Positions 1-8,042 of a stretch of 64,000 nucleotides of DNA are shown here, one piece after another. The notes below the pieces were generated by a model. The model was given only the letters and a program-made list of their open reading frames with translations. It did not search any database and was not told the origin of the DNA. A program made the translations under genes and the position numbers. The stretch spans positions 39,738-103,737 of the forward strand of contig JAIXUI010000009.1 of NCBI GenBank assembly GCA_027484125.1, given 5' to 3'. Source of the DNA: Bacteroidota bacterium. GTDB taxonomy: Bacteria > Bacteroidota > Bacteroidia > UBA7662 > JAIXUI01. How positions within the stretch are numbered: position 1 is the first letter of the stretch; the number at the start of each line of letters is the position of its first letter.

Positions 1-432
1 ATGGGTTTCAAATCCGCGCTGTTGCAGCGTGCTAAGCACGGCAGCTTTCAATTTGAGCCCACTTTTTTTGCGCGCATGTTGCTTCCAAAGTGTTTCTATT
101 TGATTTTTCAAATCTGCTAAGTATTCTTCCTCATCTATTTCTTTCATGGCTTCCCGAATACAGGGTGCTGAAATCTGCCTTTGTAATAATCCATTCCTGA
201 TTTTTAATCTTCCCCAGCCGTTGATTCTTCGTTTTCCTCTAACATAAGCAGAAGCATAGCGTTGGTCGTCCACGAAACCCATTGAAATAAGCGTGACCAG
301 GATTTCATCCGCAACTTCTTCTTTAACTTCCCATTCTCTTAGTTTTTTCAGCACTTCAAACTGGCAGTGCTCCCTACTTGCACAATAATCCGCAGCTTTT
401 CTCAGGTACAGCGATTTGATTTCGGCTTCCAT
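1..432 (-). CDS. recX: Regulatory protein RecX (partial, C-terminus beyond window edge)
   Basis: RecX-family proteins bind RecA and modulate its filament activity in the cytoplasm. Reading the minus strand from the ATG at 432-430 gives 144 uninterrupted codons to the window edge. The small all-helical protein has the RecX pattern: an N-terminal stretch with C-x-x-R-E-H-C-x-F-E-V, then 'GFVDDQRYASAYVRGK' and a Trp-Gly-Arg-x-K-I motif, which are typical of RecX three-helix repeats. Family members are usually about 150-160 residues, so only a short tail is missing. It diverges from murF-alr with 20 bp between the two start codons. The call rests on motifs, not alignment. Confidence 0.85.
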   Translation of the reverse strand, partial: MEAEIKSLYLRKAADYCASREHCQFEVLKKLREWEVKEEVADEILVTLISMGFVDDQRYASAYVRGKRRINGWGRLKIRNGLLQRQISAPCIREAMKEIDEEEYLADLKNQIETLWKQHARKKSGLKLKAAVLSTLQQRGFETH

Positions 433-438
433 TCGGTC

Positions 439-446
439 TAAATTTA
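439..446. promoter_or_regulatory. Palindromic TAAATTTA, possible shared -7 element for recX and murF-alr
   Basis: The 20-bp divergent gap between recX and murF-alr contains a perfect 8-bp palindrome, TAAATTTA. On either strand it matches the Bacteroidota -7 consensus TAnnTTTG except for the last base. It lies exactly 6 nt from each ATG (433-438 on one side, 447-452 on the other). If used, both mRNAs would have almost no 5' leader. No clear -33 TTTG is visible because that region would lie inside the opposite coding sequence. Inference from position and motif only. Confidence 0.4.
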
Positions 447-452
447 CGCCCT

Positions 453-2939
453 ATGCAGGAAGGCATCAATCTTAATCCCGAAGAATTAACCCACGTGTTA
501 CAGGCAACCTTCCACGGAACTTGCCCTTCGGCTACTTTGCAACACATTGCCTATGACAGTCGAAAACTGGTTTTTCCTGCGGAAACGCTCTTCTTGGCAT
601 TAAAAGGAGACCAAAGAGACGGACATGGCTTTATACTCGATGCTTGGAAAAAAGGCGTACGCAGCTTTGTGGTGCAACATTGGGATGATTGTTTTCCGCC
701 GGCGGCCTATTGGGTGGTTTCGGATGTTTTGAAGGCGTTTCAACGACTAGCAGCCAACATTCGCACTCAATACAAAGGTTTAGTCATTGGCATCACCGGC
801 AGCAATGGAAAAACCACAGTCAAAGAATGGCTTTTTCAATTGCTTCATGCGGATGCGGAAATATACAGAAGTCCGAAAAGCTACAACAGCCAGCTTGGTG
901 TTCCTCTCTCTGTGATAGGGCTTCAGCCACACTCACAACTCGCCATCCTTGAAGCAGGCATTTCCCAACCGGGAGAAATGTCGATTCTTAAGTCCATCAT
1001 TCAGCCCGATTGGGGCGTCATGACTACACTTGGCGCTGCTCATGGTGAGCATTTCTCCAGTGATCAAGACAAGCTACTTGAAAAAGCCAACCTGTTTCAA
1101 GGTGTTAAAAAACTCTTTTATCCCCTTGATCACGAGCTCATTCACACCTTGTTTTCAAAGGGCAATAATCAAGTGGATAGTCCCGAGTTGCTTACTTGGA
1201 GTTTAAATGATACTTCAGCAACGTTAGCTTTATTAACCATTAAGCCATTTGGCTCTATTTGGAAACTTAAAGTTCGGTATAAAGCCCAGGAGTTTGATGT
1301 GCCTGTGCCATTTACAGACCGAGCTTCGCTTAGCAATGCGTTGTGTGCTGCCCTTGTAGCGGTTGAATGGACGAGGCAACCTGCCATCATTTTTGACCGA
1401 TTGGCTGCTTTAACGCCGGTTGCCATGCGTATGGAAATGAAAGAAGGCATCCATCAAACCCGCTTACTCAACGACGCTTGGAGCCTCGATCTTTCTTCTT
1501 TACAAATTGCCTTGGATCATTTATCCTCCCAACACGATAAAAAGCGAAAAACAGTTATTCTATCCGACTTTAAACAAGGGGAACTCCGAGGTGATGCGCT
1601 TTATCAAAAAGTTGCGGGCTTGCTTCAGAAGTTTCAAATCGATCGTTTGATTGGCATTGGCCCAGAAATCTCTTTTCATGCGGCGGCATTCCACGGCTTC
1701 GAAACTCATTTTTTTCAGAGTACTCGCAACTTTTTAAAAGTAGCACCGGAGTTGAGTTTTTCACAGGAATCAATTTTAATAAAAGGTGCAAGAGCCTTCG
1801 GTTTTGAAGAGATTGAAAAATTCTTCACTCGTCAGCGTCATCGTACGGTATTAGAGATAGACTTAGACGCTCTCATTCATAACTACAAGGTTTACAGAAG
1901 TTTACTAAAATCCTCTGTAAAACTGATGGTGATGGTAAAAGCATTTTCGTATGGTTCTGGGATTTCTGAGGTTGCGAAATTGATGCAATTTCATCAAGCC
2001 GATTACCTCACGGTTGCCTATCCGGATGAAGGGGTATTGCTTCGTCAGGCTGGAATTCACTTGCCCATCATGGTCATGAATACCGATGCAGATAGCTTTG
2101 ATAGTTGTTTTAACTGGCAACTAGAACCTGAAATCTATAGCATTGGTATTCTGAAAGCATTGATTGACCGCATTCAAGAACGGGAAGAAGAGAAGAAGGT
2201 GGGAATACATCTAAGCTTCGACACCGGTATGAATCGCTTAGGTTTGAATGAAGTAGAAGTCGATGATTTATTGATTCTATTAAAAATGGAACCCCGCCTC
2301 GAAGTGCGCTCGGTTTACACTCATTTGGTTGCTTCTGATGAAGCCTTGCACAGGGAATTTACGCTAAGTCAAATAAGTCGTTTTCAACATTGTGCCGATA
2401 AAATCTCCCGAGGCCTCGGTTATCATCCTTTGAGACATGTTTTAAACAGCGCAGGAATTCCGGCATTTCCAGAGGCACATTTAGACATGGTTCGCCTGGG
2501 AATTGGCTTATATGGATTTGAAGGTTCAGGAATCCTGGGTGATAAACTCAAGCCTGTTAGTTGCCTGAAAACGGTAGTTTCTCAGGTGAGAAAGGTGAAA
2601 AAAGGAGAAAGTGTTGGGTACAGTAGAAAAGGGGTGGTGCATTCGGATAGCGAAATTGCCACTCTTGCTGTGGGATATGCCGATGGTGTAAGCAGAAGCT
2701 TTGGCAATGGAGCTGTTTCGTTTTTCATAAAAGGACGTCAAGTTCCCACCATTGGCAATATCTGTATGGATATGTGCATGGTAGATGTTACCGATTTGGA
2801 AGTGAAGGAAGGAGATGAAGTAGAAATCTTTGGTCCTAACAATCCCATTGCACCTATCGCAGAAGCAATTGGAACGATACCTTATGAATTGCTTACCAAC
2901 GTTTCTCAACGAGTTAAACGGGTATATCTGAAAGATTAA
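453..2939 (+). CDS. murF-alr: Bifunctional MurF-alanine racemase fusion
   Basis: Single 828-residue polypeptide. The N-terminal half (about 1-455) is UDP-N-acetylmuramoyl-tripeptide--D-alanyl-D-alanine ligase, which adds D-Ala-D-Ala to the cytoplasmic peptidoglycan precursor; its ATP loop GITGSNGKTT is at 113-122. The C-terminal half (about 460-828) is a PLP-dependent alanine racemase, with the PLP lysine at K496 in V-K-A-F-S-Y-G and the catalytic tyrosine at Y723 in V-G-Y-S-R-K-G. It makes D-Ala from L-Ala. This fusion is common in Bacteroidota and joins the supply of D-Ala with its use. The ATG at 453 follows the putative -7 element by 6 nt. hmgA follows 50 bp downstream and has its own promoter-like element. 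Confidence 0.93.
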   Translation: MQEGINLNPEELTHVLQATFHGTCPSATLQHIAYDSRKLVFPAETLFLALKGDQRDGHGFILDAWKKGVRSFVVQHWDDCFPPAAYWVVSDVLKAFQRLAANIRTQYKGLVIGITGSNGKTTVKEWLFQLLHADAEIYRSPKSYNSQLGVPLSVIGLQPHSQLAILEAGISQPGEMSILKSIIQPDWGVMTTLGAAHGEHFSSDQDKLLEKANLFQGVKKLFYPLDHELIHTLFSKGNNQVDSPELLTWSLNDTSATLALLTIKPFGSIWKLKVRYKAQEFDVPVPFTDRASLSNALCAALVAVEWTRQPAIIFDRLAALTPVAMRMEMKEGIHQTRLLNDAWSLDLSSLQIALDHLSSQHDKKRKTVILSDFKQGELRGDALYQKVAGLLQKFQIDRLIGIGPEISFHAAAFHGFETHFFQSTRNFLKVAPELSFSQESILIKGARAFGFEEIEKFFTRQRHRTVLEIDLDALIHNYKVYRSLLKSSVKLMVMVKAFSYGSGISEVAKLMQFHQADYLTVAYPDEGVLLRQAGIHLPIMVMNTDADSFDSCFNWQLEPEIYSIGILKALIDRIQEREEEKKVGIHLSFDTGMNRLGLNEVEVDDLLILLKMEPRLEVRSVYTHLVASDEALHREFTLSQISRFQHCADKISRGLGYHPLRHVLNSAGIPAFPEAHLDMVRLGIGLYGFEGSGILGDKLKPVSCLKTVVSQVRKVKKGESVGYSRKGVVHSDSEIATLAVGYADGVSRSFGNGAVSFFIKGRQVPTIGNICMDMCMVDVTDLEVKEGDEVEIFGPNNPIAPIAEAIGTIPYELLTNVSQRVKRVYLKD

Positions 2940-2964
2940 GTCCATCATTGCGGACAATAATATC

Positions 2965-2972
2965 TATATTTG
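2965..2972 (+). promoter_or_regulatory. -7 element TATATTTG upstream of hmgA
   Basis: TATATTTG is an exact match to the Bacteroidota -7 consensus TAnnTTTG. It lies between the murF-alr stop and the hmgA ATG at 2990, leaving 17 nt to the start codon. No good -33 TTTG is seen at the expected spacing. It suggests that the tyrosine-degradation pair is transcribed separately from murF-alr. Confidence 0.5.
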
Positions 2973-2989
2973 AAACTCAGAACCATAAC

Positions 2990-4144
2990 ATGCCGATTTA
3001 CCACTCTGCAGGCGTATTTCCGCAAAAACGCCACACTGTTTACCGCAAACCCGATGGTGGTTTGTACGCGGAAGAGCTCGTTTCAACGGAAGGCTTTTCC
3101 AGTGTTTATTCCCTTGTTTATCATGCGCATCCACCCACGCTAGTTAAGGCTATTCAAGAAGCTTACTCTGTAGCGCCACAGGTGGTAGTGGAGAAACATT
3201 TGAAGCACAGAAGCTTGCTGGGCTTCAAGATTAAACCGGAAGCTGACTATCTCAAGAGCAGAAAAGCGGTCTTAGTTAACAACGACCTGCATGTAGTACT
3301 TGCTGCTCCTCAGCAATCAACGCCGTATTTCTATAAGAATGCCGATGCCGATGAACTGGTTTTTATTCATGAAGGTTCGGGAAAGCTTAAAACCATGTAT
3401 GGCAAACTTGATTTTGCCTATGGAGATTACCTGGTTATTCCTAGAGGTACTATTTATCAGATGGAGTTTGATACTCCCGACAATAGACTGCTCATCATCG
3501 AGTCTTTTAGCCCCATCATGACACCAAAGCGCTACCGCAATCACTTCGGTCAGCTGCTGGAACACTCTCCTTTCTGTGAACGTGACATTCGTCGTCCTGA
3601 AGGATTGGAGACTTTTGACGAAAAAGGAGAGTTCCTTATCAACATCAAAAAGCAAGGCATGATGTATCCTTACATTTATGCTACTCATCCGTTCGATGTT
3701 ATTGGTTGGGACGGATATCATTATCCCTGGGCATTTTCCATTCACAACTTCGAACCTATAACCGGAAGGGTACACCAACCACCACCGGTACATCAAACTT
3801 TTGAAGCACACAACTTTGTAGTCTGTTCGTTTGTACCAAGGTTGTATGATTATCATCCGGAAGCAGTTCCTGCTCCTTACAACCACAGCAACATCGACTC
3901 TGACGAAATTCTCTACTATGTGGACGGCGATTTCATGAGTCGTAAACATGTGGAAAGAGGCATGATTACCTTACATCCCGGCGGAATTCCGCATGGACCT
4001 CACCCCGGAACGGTTGAAAAATCAATCGGTGCTAAAGAAACCAAAGAGTTGGCGGTCATGATTGATCCTTTCCGCCCTCTTCAACTCACCCAATACGCGC
4101 TCGAAATCGAAGATGAGTCGTATTACCAATCCTGGCTAGGCTAA
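2990..4144 (+). CDS. hmgA: Homogentisate 1,2-dioxygenase
   Basis: Fe(II)-dependent ring-cleavage enzyme that converts homogentisate to maleylacetoacetate in tyrosine catabolism. The cupin-fold C-terminal part shows the metal-ligand region: H-S-N-I-D-S-D-E-I-L-Y-Y (glutamate ligand) followed by H-P-G-G-I-P-H-G-P-H-P-G (histidine ligand). Length is 384 residues from the ATG at 2990, in the range of the short bacterial form. The frame extends upstream to a TTG at 2948, but those 14 residues carry no homology signal and overlap the -7 element, so the ATG is preferred. hppD, which makes its substrate, begins 11 bp downstream. Fumarylacetoacetase is not in the window. Confidence 0.93.
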   Translation: MPIYHSAGVFPQKRHTVYRKPDGGLYAEELVSTEGFSSVYSLVYHAHPPTLVKAIQEAYSVAPQVVVEKHLKHRSLLGFKIKPEADYLKSRKAVLVNNDLHVVLAAPQQSTPYFYKNADADELVFIHEGSGKLKTMYGKLDFAYGDYLVIPRGTIYQMEFDTPDNRLLIIESFSPIMTPKRYRNHFGQLLEHSPFCERDIRRPEGLETFDEKGEFLINIKKQGMMYPYIYATHPFDVIGWDGYHYPWAFSIHNFEPITGRVHQPPPVHQTFEAHNFVVCSFVPRLYDYHPEAVPAPYNHSNIDSDEILYYVDGDFMSRKHVERGMITLHPGGIPHGPHPGTVEKSIGAKETKELAVMIDPFRPLQLTQYALEIEDESYYQSWLG

Positions 4145-4155
4145 ATCAATCAACC

Positions 4156-5280
4156 ATGAATACTTTAACCCAAGACGCAGTGGCTACAGAGGTGGATTTT
4201 CTACCACTCAATGGGACCGACTACATCGAGTTTTATGTCGGGAACGCCAAACAAAGTGCTTACTATTATCAAACAGCTTTTGGTTACGAACTAGTGGCTT
4301 ATGCCGGACCCGAAACCGGGGTCCGAGATCGCTCTTCTTATGTGCTTCAACAAAATAAAGTACGTCTGATGCTCACTACTTCCCTCTATCCTGATTCTGA
4401 AATTTCAGAGCATGTAAAAAAACATGGTGATGGTGTGAAGGTTCTCGCTATTTGGGTTGACGACGCTCGCAAGTCTTTCGAAGAAACCACCAAAAGAGGC
4501 GCTGTTGCAGTAGAAGCTCCTAAGGTATTGAAAGATGAACATGGAGAAGTTGTGGTAGCCTCCATCAAAACCTATGGTGATACCATCCACACTTTTGTTG
4601 AAAGAAAAAACTATCACGGTGCTTTTATGCCCGGCTTCCAACCGAGAAAAAGCTTAATTCCTATTACTCCGGTAGGCCTGAAGCATGTTGACCATTGCGT
4701 TGGCAATGTAGGTTGGGGAGAAATGAACACCTGGGTCGATTTCTATGAAAATGTAATGGGCTTTAAGCTGTTGGTGACTTTCGATGACAAAGACATTTCA
4801 ACAGAATATTCTGCTTTAATGAGTAAAGTGGTATCAAATGGAAATGGCTACATCAAGTTTCCAATCAACGAGCCTGCTGAAGGAAAGAAAAAATCTCAGA
4901 TCGAAGAATATATTGAGTTTTATCATGGGTCAGGTGTTCAGCACATCGCCATTGAAACCGATAACATTCTTCATACAGTAGGTGAGTTACGCAAACGAGG
5001 AGTTGAATTTCTCTATGTACCTGAAACCTATTACGACGATTTAAAGGAACGTGTAGGGATGATTGATGAAGATATTGAAGCACTGAAAGCGCTCAATATC
5101 CTGGTTGATCGGGATGAAGAAGGATATTTGCTTCAAATTTTTACCAAACCGGTAGAAGATCGTCCAACTTTGTTTTACGAAATCATTCAGCGTAAAGGAG
5201 CACGTTCATTCGGAAAAGGTAACTTCAAAGCGCTTTTTGAGTCTATCGAACGCGAACAAGAACTAAGAGGAAATCTATAA
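4156..5280 (+). CDS. hppD: 4-hydroxyphenylpyruvate dioxygenase
   Basis: Converts 4-hydroxyphenylpyruvate to homogentisate, the step before HmgA, using a non-haem Fe(II) bound by two His and one Glu. The 374-residue protein has two vicinal-oxygen-chelate halves. Metal ligands are recognisable in V-D-H-C-V-G-N-V, in V-Q-H-I-A-I-E-T, and in the C-terminal F-Y-E-I-I-Q-R-K-G-A-R-S-F-G-K-G-N-F signature, which also forms the gating helix. The typical HPPD ending F-K-A-L-F-E-S-I-E-R-E-Q is present. It is co-directional with hmgA (11-bp gap), so the two form a tyrosine-degradation operon. A strong terminator follows within 30 bp of the stop. Confidence 0.95.
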   Translation: MNTLTQDAVATEVDFLPLNGTDYIEFYVGNAKQSAYYYQTAFGYELVAYAGPETGVRDRSSYVLQQNKVRLMLTTSLYPDSEISEHVKKHGDGVKVLAIWVDDARKSFEETTKRGAVAVEAPKVLKDEHGEVVVASIKTYGDTIHTFVERKNYHGAFMPGFQPRKSLIPITPVGLKHVDHCVGNVGWGEMNTWVDFYENVMGFKLLVTFDDKDISTEYSALMSKVVSNGNGYIKFPINEPAEGKKKSQIEEYIEFYHGSGVQHIAIETDNILHTVGELRKRGVEFLYVPETYYDDLKERVGMIDEDIEALKALNILVDRDEEGYLLQIFTKPVEDRPTLFYEIIQRKGARSFGKGNFKALFESIEREQELRGNL

Positions 5281-5292
5281 TCTTTCTTTAAA

Positions 5293-5329
5293 AGCAAAAA
5301 AAAAGCCCGCAATTGCGGGCTTTTTTTTT
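5293..5329. terminator. Bidirectional intrinsic terminator between hppD and rpoD
   Basis: A perfect 6-bp GC-rich stem (gcccgc-aatt-gcgggc, 5305-5320) is flanked by an A-rich tract on the left and nine T on the right, so it can end transcription from either side. It lies between the convergent hppD and rpoD stops. Confidence 0.9.
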
Positions 5330-5346
5330 GGGAAATCTCTATTGAT

Positions 5347-6210
5347 TTAACCGAGGTATGCTTTCAGCATTTTGCTTCTTGAAGTGTGACGCAAGCGCTT
5401 CAACGCCTTGTCTTTAATCTGACGTACGCGCTCACGAGTAAGTTCAAATTTTTCACCGATATCTTCCAAAGACATGCTGTGATCCATTCCAATGCCGAAA
5501 TAAAGCTTCACCACTTCTCTTTGGCGCTCAGTAAGCGTAGCTAAAGAACGGTCAATTTCATTGGCTAAAGACTCCTGCATCAAAATCGCATCTGATTTAG
5601 GAGCATCTTCGTTTACAAGAACATCGAGGAGCGTGTTTTCTTCACCTTGAACGAATGGAGCATCCATGGAAACATGGCGACCGGAGATGTTCATGGTACT
5701 TTCTACTTCATCTACTGTAACTTCCAACAAATCAGCGAGTTCTTCAACCGAAGGGTCACGCTCGTATTCTTGTTCAAGCTTAGAGAATGCCTTGCTAATC
5801 TTATTCAAAGAGCCAACTCGGTTGAGCGGTAAACGAACAATTCTCGAATGTTCAGCTAAGGCTTGAAGGATAGATTGACGAATCCACCATACGGCGTAAG
5901 AGATAAATTTAAATCCTCGGGTTTCGTCGAAACGCTTAGCAGCTTTGATAAGACCTAGGTTACCTTCATTGATAAGGTCACTGAGGGTAAGACCTTGATT
6001 TTGATACTGCTTGGCTACCGAAACTACGAATCGAAGGTTGGCTTTGGTCAGTTTTTCAAGAGCTCGTTGATCGCCTTCCCTAATCTTTCTCGCAAGAATT
6101 ACTTCTTCTTCCGGAGTGATAAGGTCAACCTTGCCAATTTCCTGGAGGTATTTCTCCAAAGATTGACTTTCCCGGTTGGTAATGGATTTGGTTATCTTGA
6201 GTTGTCTCAT
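5347..6210 (-). CDS. rpoD: Housekeeping RNA polymerase sigma factor RpoD/SigA
   Basis: Primary sigma factor directing RNA polymerase to TAnnTTTG-type promoters. The 287 residues hold region 1.2 ([10 protein letters not shown]), the complete region 2 ([37 protein letters not shown]), region 3 (R-I-V-R-L-P-L-N-R) and the region 4 helix-turn-helix ([19 protein letters not shown]). There is no region 1.1, as is usual for the short Bacteroidota primary sigma factor. Basic N-terminus begins M-R-Q-L-K-I-T-K. Monocistronic, convergent with hppD, divergent from the DUF2452 gene. Confidence 0.95.
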   Translation of the reverse strand: MRQLKITKSITNRESQSLEKYLQEIGKVDLITPEEEVILARKIREGDQRALEKLTKANLRFVVSVAKQYQNQGLTLSDLINEGNLGLIKAAKRFDETRGFKFISYAVWWIRQSILQALAEHSRIVRLPLNRVGSLNKISKAFSKLEQEYERDPSVEELADLLEVTVDEVESTMNISGRHVSMDAPFVQGEENTLLDVLVNEDAPKSDAILMQESLANEIDRSLATLTERQREVVKLYFGIGMDHSMSLEDIGEKFELTRERVRQIKDKALKRLRHTSRSKMLKAYLG

Positions 6211-6276
6211 GGGCGAAGCGTGTGGTTCCTTGTAGAATCACCATACTAATGAACATAGCATGGGCAAAGAAAGTTG

Positions 6277-6284
6277 CGAAGGTA
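6277..6284 (-). promoter_or_regulatory. -7 element TACCTTCG upstream of rpoD
   Basis: On the minus strand TACCTTCG precedes rpoD by 66 nt. It is the TTCG variant of the Bacteroidota -7 box, also seen here before gyrA (TATCTTCG) and fabH (TACATTCG). No convincing -33 TTTG at the usual spacing. Confidence 0.45.
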
Positions 6285-6364
6285 GTAAAAAAAATATCCA
6301 AGATTTAGGAGTACTTAGAATCCTTTCCTAACTTTTCACGTTCATCGCTGTTGTTCTTGTTGTC

Positions 6365-6820
6365 ATGCACCACGATTCCGAAGAAACTACTTTTACTTAT
6401 TGGTCAGGCAGAGACGCATTAGCGCCTGTTCCATTACATGTTGCTTCTGCAGCAATCAAGCCTGTTGATAAGGGTAAAATAAAATCAGTAGCCTTAGAAA
6501 CTGTTGAAAAACAGGCCAATCAGCAAATTAACATGCTAAAAAAACAGGCTGAGTTGATCATGCAACAGGTTCGTGAAATCGAAGAACGTGTTCGTATTGC
6601 AGCAGAAATCTATGCAGCCGATATTTCCTTCGAGCCTGTGATTGGCCATACTTACCACCTTTATGAAAGAAATGGAAAGCGTTCACTTTCCTTAGTTGGC
6701 CCCAAAGAATGGGGGAGAAGCAAAACCGCCGGACAGTTTATTGCAACGGTGAAACTCATGGCTGATCGTACTTGGGAGGTCTTGGACGTGGAAAAGCAGG
6801 AAAGTGGGGATGCCCTCTGA
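6365..6820 (+). CDS. DUF2452 family protein
   Basis: A 151-residue soluble protein of unknown function, typical of Bacteroidota. The central region (about 50-95) is strongly helical and probably coiled-coil (repeated Q-A-N-Q-Q, K-K-Q-A-E, I-M-Q-Q-V-R-E-I-E-E-R-V). The C-terminal half has the family signature F-x-P-V-I-G-H-T-Y-H-L-Y-E, E-W-G-R-S and T-V-K-L-M-A-D-R-T-W-E-V. No signal peptide or membrane span is seen. The stop lies inside the next gene, so translation may be coupled. First gene of a five-gene plus-strand run to 16180. Family recognition is from memory of the signature. Confidence 0.75.
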   Translation: MHHDSEETTFTYWSGRDALAPVPLHVASAAIKPVDKGKIKSVALETVEKQANQQINMLKKQAELIMQQVREIEERVRIAAEIYAADISFEPVIGHTYHLYERNGKRSLSLVGPKEWGRSKTAGQFIATVKLMADRTWEVLDVEKQESGDAL

Positions 6821-8042
6821 GGTAGTTGTAATTGGTGGTGGTGCTGCTGGTTTTTTCTCTGCCATTCAGATTGCAGAAAAGCTTCCTAGTGCGCAAGTCA
6901 CTTTGATTGAAAAGAGTCAGAAGCTTTTATCCAAGGTTTTAATCTCCGGTGGTGGGAGATGCAATTTAACCCATGATTGTAGAGACTTCAAACAGTTGAT
7001 TAAGAACTACCCACGCGGTCAGTCCTTTCTCAAGCCTTTATTCAAGAAGTTTGCAGTAAACGAAACCTTGGATTGGTTTCATCGAAATGGAGTAGCCACA
7101 AAATCTGAGGCCGATGGACGAATGTTCCCCCTCAGTAACTCCTCCCAGTCCGTAGCCGACTGCCTGTTAAAGGCAGCAAAAAGGCTCAATATTCAGGTTC
7201 AGTGTGGGGTTGCAGTTAAATCAGTTGTTAAAAACGCCAATGGTTTTGAACTTCACACCAATAAGGGTGTACTGAATGCATCTGAAGTAGTAGTGGCTGT
7301 AGGTGGTCAATCGGTTCGGCCTTGCCCTGATTTCTTAGAAGGGTTTGATTTACAAACTATAGACCCTGTACCATCACTTTTTACATTTAACTTACCGGAA
7401 AATCCACTCGTAGCATTAGCTGGTGTGAGTGTTCCGGAGGCGGAAATTTGGTTATCTGGTTTTTCAATACGTCGAACTGGCCCTGTTTTAATTACGCACT
7501 GGGGACTTAGCGGTCCAGCCACGCTCTGGTTATCAGCATTTGCTGCGCGCTGGTTAAAAGAAAAAAATTACGAAGCAGATGTTTATGTAAATTGGGTTAA
7601 TCCATTATCAGAGCATGATATAAGAGAAGATTTTTCTGAAATGGAGCATCGATTTGCGCAAAGACAAATGGACAACCTTCCCCACTGGAATTTGCCGAAA
7701 CGATTGTGGGAGTTTCTCCTAATTCAGTCGGAAATCAGTCCCCAGGCTAAATTGGGGGAGTTGAGTAAGAAGGCCAAAAACAAATTGATAGACCGTTTGG
7801 TAAGGTCTGAGTTGAAAATGAGTGGAAAAACCACTTTTAAAGAGGAATTTGTTACCGCAGGCGGTATCAGTGATGCTAACTTCGAGCCGGGTAGTTTGGA
7901 ATGTAAACATCATCCGGGACTCTATTTTGCAGGCGAAGTTCTCGACATAGATGGCGTAACGGGAGGGTTTAACTTTCAGGCTGCCTGGACTACAGGATGG
8001 TCTGTAGCAGAACAAATCTTGAATCGTTATCGTGGCTCATGA
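6810..8042 (+). CDS. NAD(P)/FAD-dependent oxidoreductase, HI0933/BaiN family
   Basis: Flavoprotein of the HI0933/YhiN/BaiN family, whose members are often annotated as aminoacetone oxidases or flavoprotein dehydrogenases; the true substrate is uncertain. Visible motifs: an N-terminal dinucleotide fold V-V-V-I-G-G-G-A-A-G-F-F, the family hallmark S-G-G-G-R-C-N-L-T-H, the central V-A-V-G-G-Q-S, and the C-terminal FAD contacts F-A-G-E-V-L-D-I-D-G-V-T-G-G-F-N-F-Q-A-A. The ATG at 6810 (M-P-S-E-V) is preferred to an upstream in-frame GTG at 6804. It overlaps the DUF2452 stop by 11 nt and the following MFS start by 11 nt, which points to one operon. Confidence 0.85.
   Translation: MPSEVVVIGGGAAGFFSAIQIAEKLPSAQVTLIEKSQKLLSKVLISGGGRCNLTHDCRDFKQLIKNYPRGQSFLKPLFKKFAVNETLDWFHRNGVATKSEADGRMFPLSNSSQSVADCLLKAAKRLNIQVQCGVAVKSVVKNANGFELHTNKGVLNASEVVVAVGGQSVRPCPDFLEGFDLQTIDPVPSLFTFNLPENPLVALAGVSVPEAEIWLSGFSIRRTGPVLITHWGLSGPATLWLSAFAARWLKEKNYEADVYVNWVNPLSEHDIREDFSEMEHRFAQRQMDNLPHWNLPKRLWEFLLIQSEISPQAKLGELSKKAKNKLIDRLVRSELKMSGKTTFKEEFVTAGGISDANFEPGSLECKHHPGLYFAGEVLDIDGVTGGFNFQAAWTTGWSVAEQILNRYRGS

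Noticed and set aside
3317-3949. 210-codon minus-strand frame
   Set aside because: Antisense to hmgA, with no recognisable motif or promoter.
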